This document shows, piece after piece, positions 62,630 through 64,000 of a stretch of 64,000 nucleotides of DNA. The position numbers and the translations under genes were made by a program. The notes beneath the pieces are model-generated. The model made no database searches, had not been told where the DNA came from, and saw only the letters and a program-made list of their open reading frames with translations. Location: positions 17,923,706 to 17,987,705 of the forward strand of contig NC_092693.1 of assembly GCF_964275005.1 (NCBI RefSeq). Reading direction: 5' to 3'. Position 1 is the stretch's first letter; each line of letters starts with the position of its first letter. This DNA is from Diadema setosum. Its lineage: Eukaryota; Echinodermata; Echinoidea; Diadematoida; Diadematidae.

Positions 62630-63279
62630 GTGTGGAGAAATACTCCCACAGCAAGCATGAATAGCTCACCAGCTCAACGGTTCCTGGGTCACAGAGCAAA
62701 TAAAAATGTCCCGATAGCTGCGAATAGCTGCTGCAATTGAGCCACGAGTGAGTCATCACTGACATTGTAGAGCAGAAGCGCGCAAACCAGTAACGACAGG
62801 CGAGATACTACAATCGCAACGCTAAAGATTTTTAGTCCCTACAGATAGGCAACATTGTCAAGATCCACCCAAGGAAGAAACACACAGTATAGCAAAAAGG
62901 GAGGAGTCGAGCGAGTCAATTAGATCATACAGTTGTACATCATTGAAACAGAAAGTGGAGTCCACTTATACGGAGAAGCCACTGACATCTTAAATCAATG
63001 CAAGAAGAGTTTCATACAAATGTTGATATCGCGATCCCCTCACAGTTAGATCCCGCACCACCCGCAAACACAACAAAAGAATCAAGCGAAAAAATCACAA
63101 GACTAGACATGAGTGTAAACACAACCCCAGAGCATACAAATGCTCAACCGCCTGTTCTTCACCGAAGTAGGAGAAACAAAAGACCTCCTTTACATTTCAA
63201 AGATTTCATAAAACAAAGTATACTATTAATCATGAGCAGTATGCTGGTGTGCATGTCCAGACATACGCGGATGATGTGA
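62630..63279 (+). pseudogene. Ty3/Gypsy pol C-terminal remnant
   Basis: WRNTPTASMNSSPAQRFLG (about 62637-62690) is the usual sequence after the integrase core. Then come RYYNRNAKDF-stop (about 62803) and IVKIHPRK, and finally an open stretch ending HRSRRNKRPPLHFKDF (to about 63213), typical of the pol C-terminus. Several stops and frameshifts; no LTR was identified. Confidence 0.75.
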
Positions 63280-63310
63280 TGCTGTATGTTTTTGCAGATC
63301 CTAAAGCCCG

Positions 63311-63549
63311 CCGCACACTACACGATTTTGCCCCGATTCACCGGTCTTAAGACCTTAAGACTAGAAGTGTGACGTCACAGTCTTGCCATTTTCTAGTCGT
63401 ACGACTGGGTCTTAGCGCCAGTCGTAGAGATTTGACATGTTGAATTTCTATGACTGGACGTAGGCTTTCAGCCATTTACAATGCAGTAAAATGCAAGCGC
63501 ACACAGTGCGCACTGCGCACGCTTTACAGTCGGGTCGTATAGTGTGCGG
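63311..63549. mobile_element. MITE with CCGCACACTA ends
   Basis: CCGCACACTACACGA at the left and the inverse CCGCACACTATACGACC at the right. Internal GTCTTAAGAC and GTCGTACGAC palindromes. About 240 bp, non-coding. Confidence 0.65.
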
Positions 63550-63587
63550 TGTCCGGTCGTACGACTGGTCTTAAGACCCAGCTTGGC

Positions 63588-64000
63588 TTAAAGGGAAGGT
63601 AAACCCCAAGAGCAATGTGGATTGAGTGAAAGCAGCAGCATTAGTAGAACACATCAGTGAAAGTTTGAGGAAAATCGGACAATCAATGCAAAAGTTATGA
63701 ATTTTTAAAGTTTTGATGTTGGAACCGCTGGATGAGGAGACTACTAGAGGTTATGACGTATGAGTGGACAACAATACCAAGAAAATATAAAGAATATTCT
63801 GCAAGAATCCATTTTTCATGAAAATTACAAATTCCATCAACTTGATATTGACATATGTTAAGGGTAGCAATTATTCCCACTGCTTTCTGAAAGCGGTTGG
63901 TCCATTGCTCTTTCATAATTCTAGAAGAGTGAATTTTTGTTGAATTTCCTTTATATTTTCTTTGTATGGTAAAACAGTCTATCTTTGAGTTAGCCCATTG
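63588..64000. mobile_element. TTAA-flanked MITE (family H), cut by the window end
   Basis: TTAA followed by AGGGAAGGTAAACCCC and then the family-H arm (CAGCATTAGTAGAACACATC, AAAAGTTATGAATTTTT). The right arm lies outside the window. Confidence 0.8.

Overview
This is intron-rich, AT-rich metazoan nuclear DNA. It is packed with short palindromic transposable elements, microsatellites and homopolymer runs. The glucose-6-phosphate isomerase (GPI) protein and the style of the repeats suggest a marine deuterostome, most likely an echinoderm such as a sea urchin. That assignment is inference. There are no operons, CRISPR arrays, rRNA genes or convincing tRNA genes.

Three host genes can be supported. 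(1) A complete GPI gene lies on the + strand (32951-48024). Its 13 coding exons join in frame to 553 codons and all four key catalytic residues are present. (2) The first coding exon (16253-16582, - strand, 110 codons) of an unidentified helical protein ends at a clean splice donor; later exons were not found. (3) The last three coding exons (58614-61136, - strand) of a small two-pass membrane protein splice in compatible phases; its N-terminal exon was not found.

Most of the rest is mobile-element debris. 0-16 kb: palindromic elements flanked by TTAA, a TA-flanked element, foldbacks at CCWGG sites, a tRNA-like foldback and otherwise plain AT-rich DNA. 16-25 kb: the unidentified exon, a nested pair of TIR elements, a LINE 3' end with a tandem duplication, more TTAA elements and a dead reverse transcriptase. 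25.6-28.5 kb: three copies of one repeat family. 28.5-31.8 kb: a 3.3-kb TTA-flanked element with long terminal inverted repeats, iterated subterminal motifs and a CpG-rich, promoter-like interior. 32.6-50.4 kb: GPI with intronic repeats. 50.7-56.6 kb: two TA-flanked MITEs (one with a readable pre-insertion site) and a patchwork of related repeats. 56.8-61.1 kb: the membrane-protein exons among repeats. 61.5-63.3 kb: a broken Ty3/Gypsy-type retroelement split by a tandem repeat, followed by two more MITEs.

Nothing looks like a new enzymatic system. The strongest novelty is in the repeats: several sequence-unrelated palindromic families share TTAA target sites and an AGG-type terminus, three foldbacks share a central core despite different arms, and one 3.3-kb element carries promoter-like cargo. 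Two palindromes sit within about 55 bp of host splice sites.
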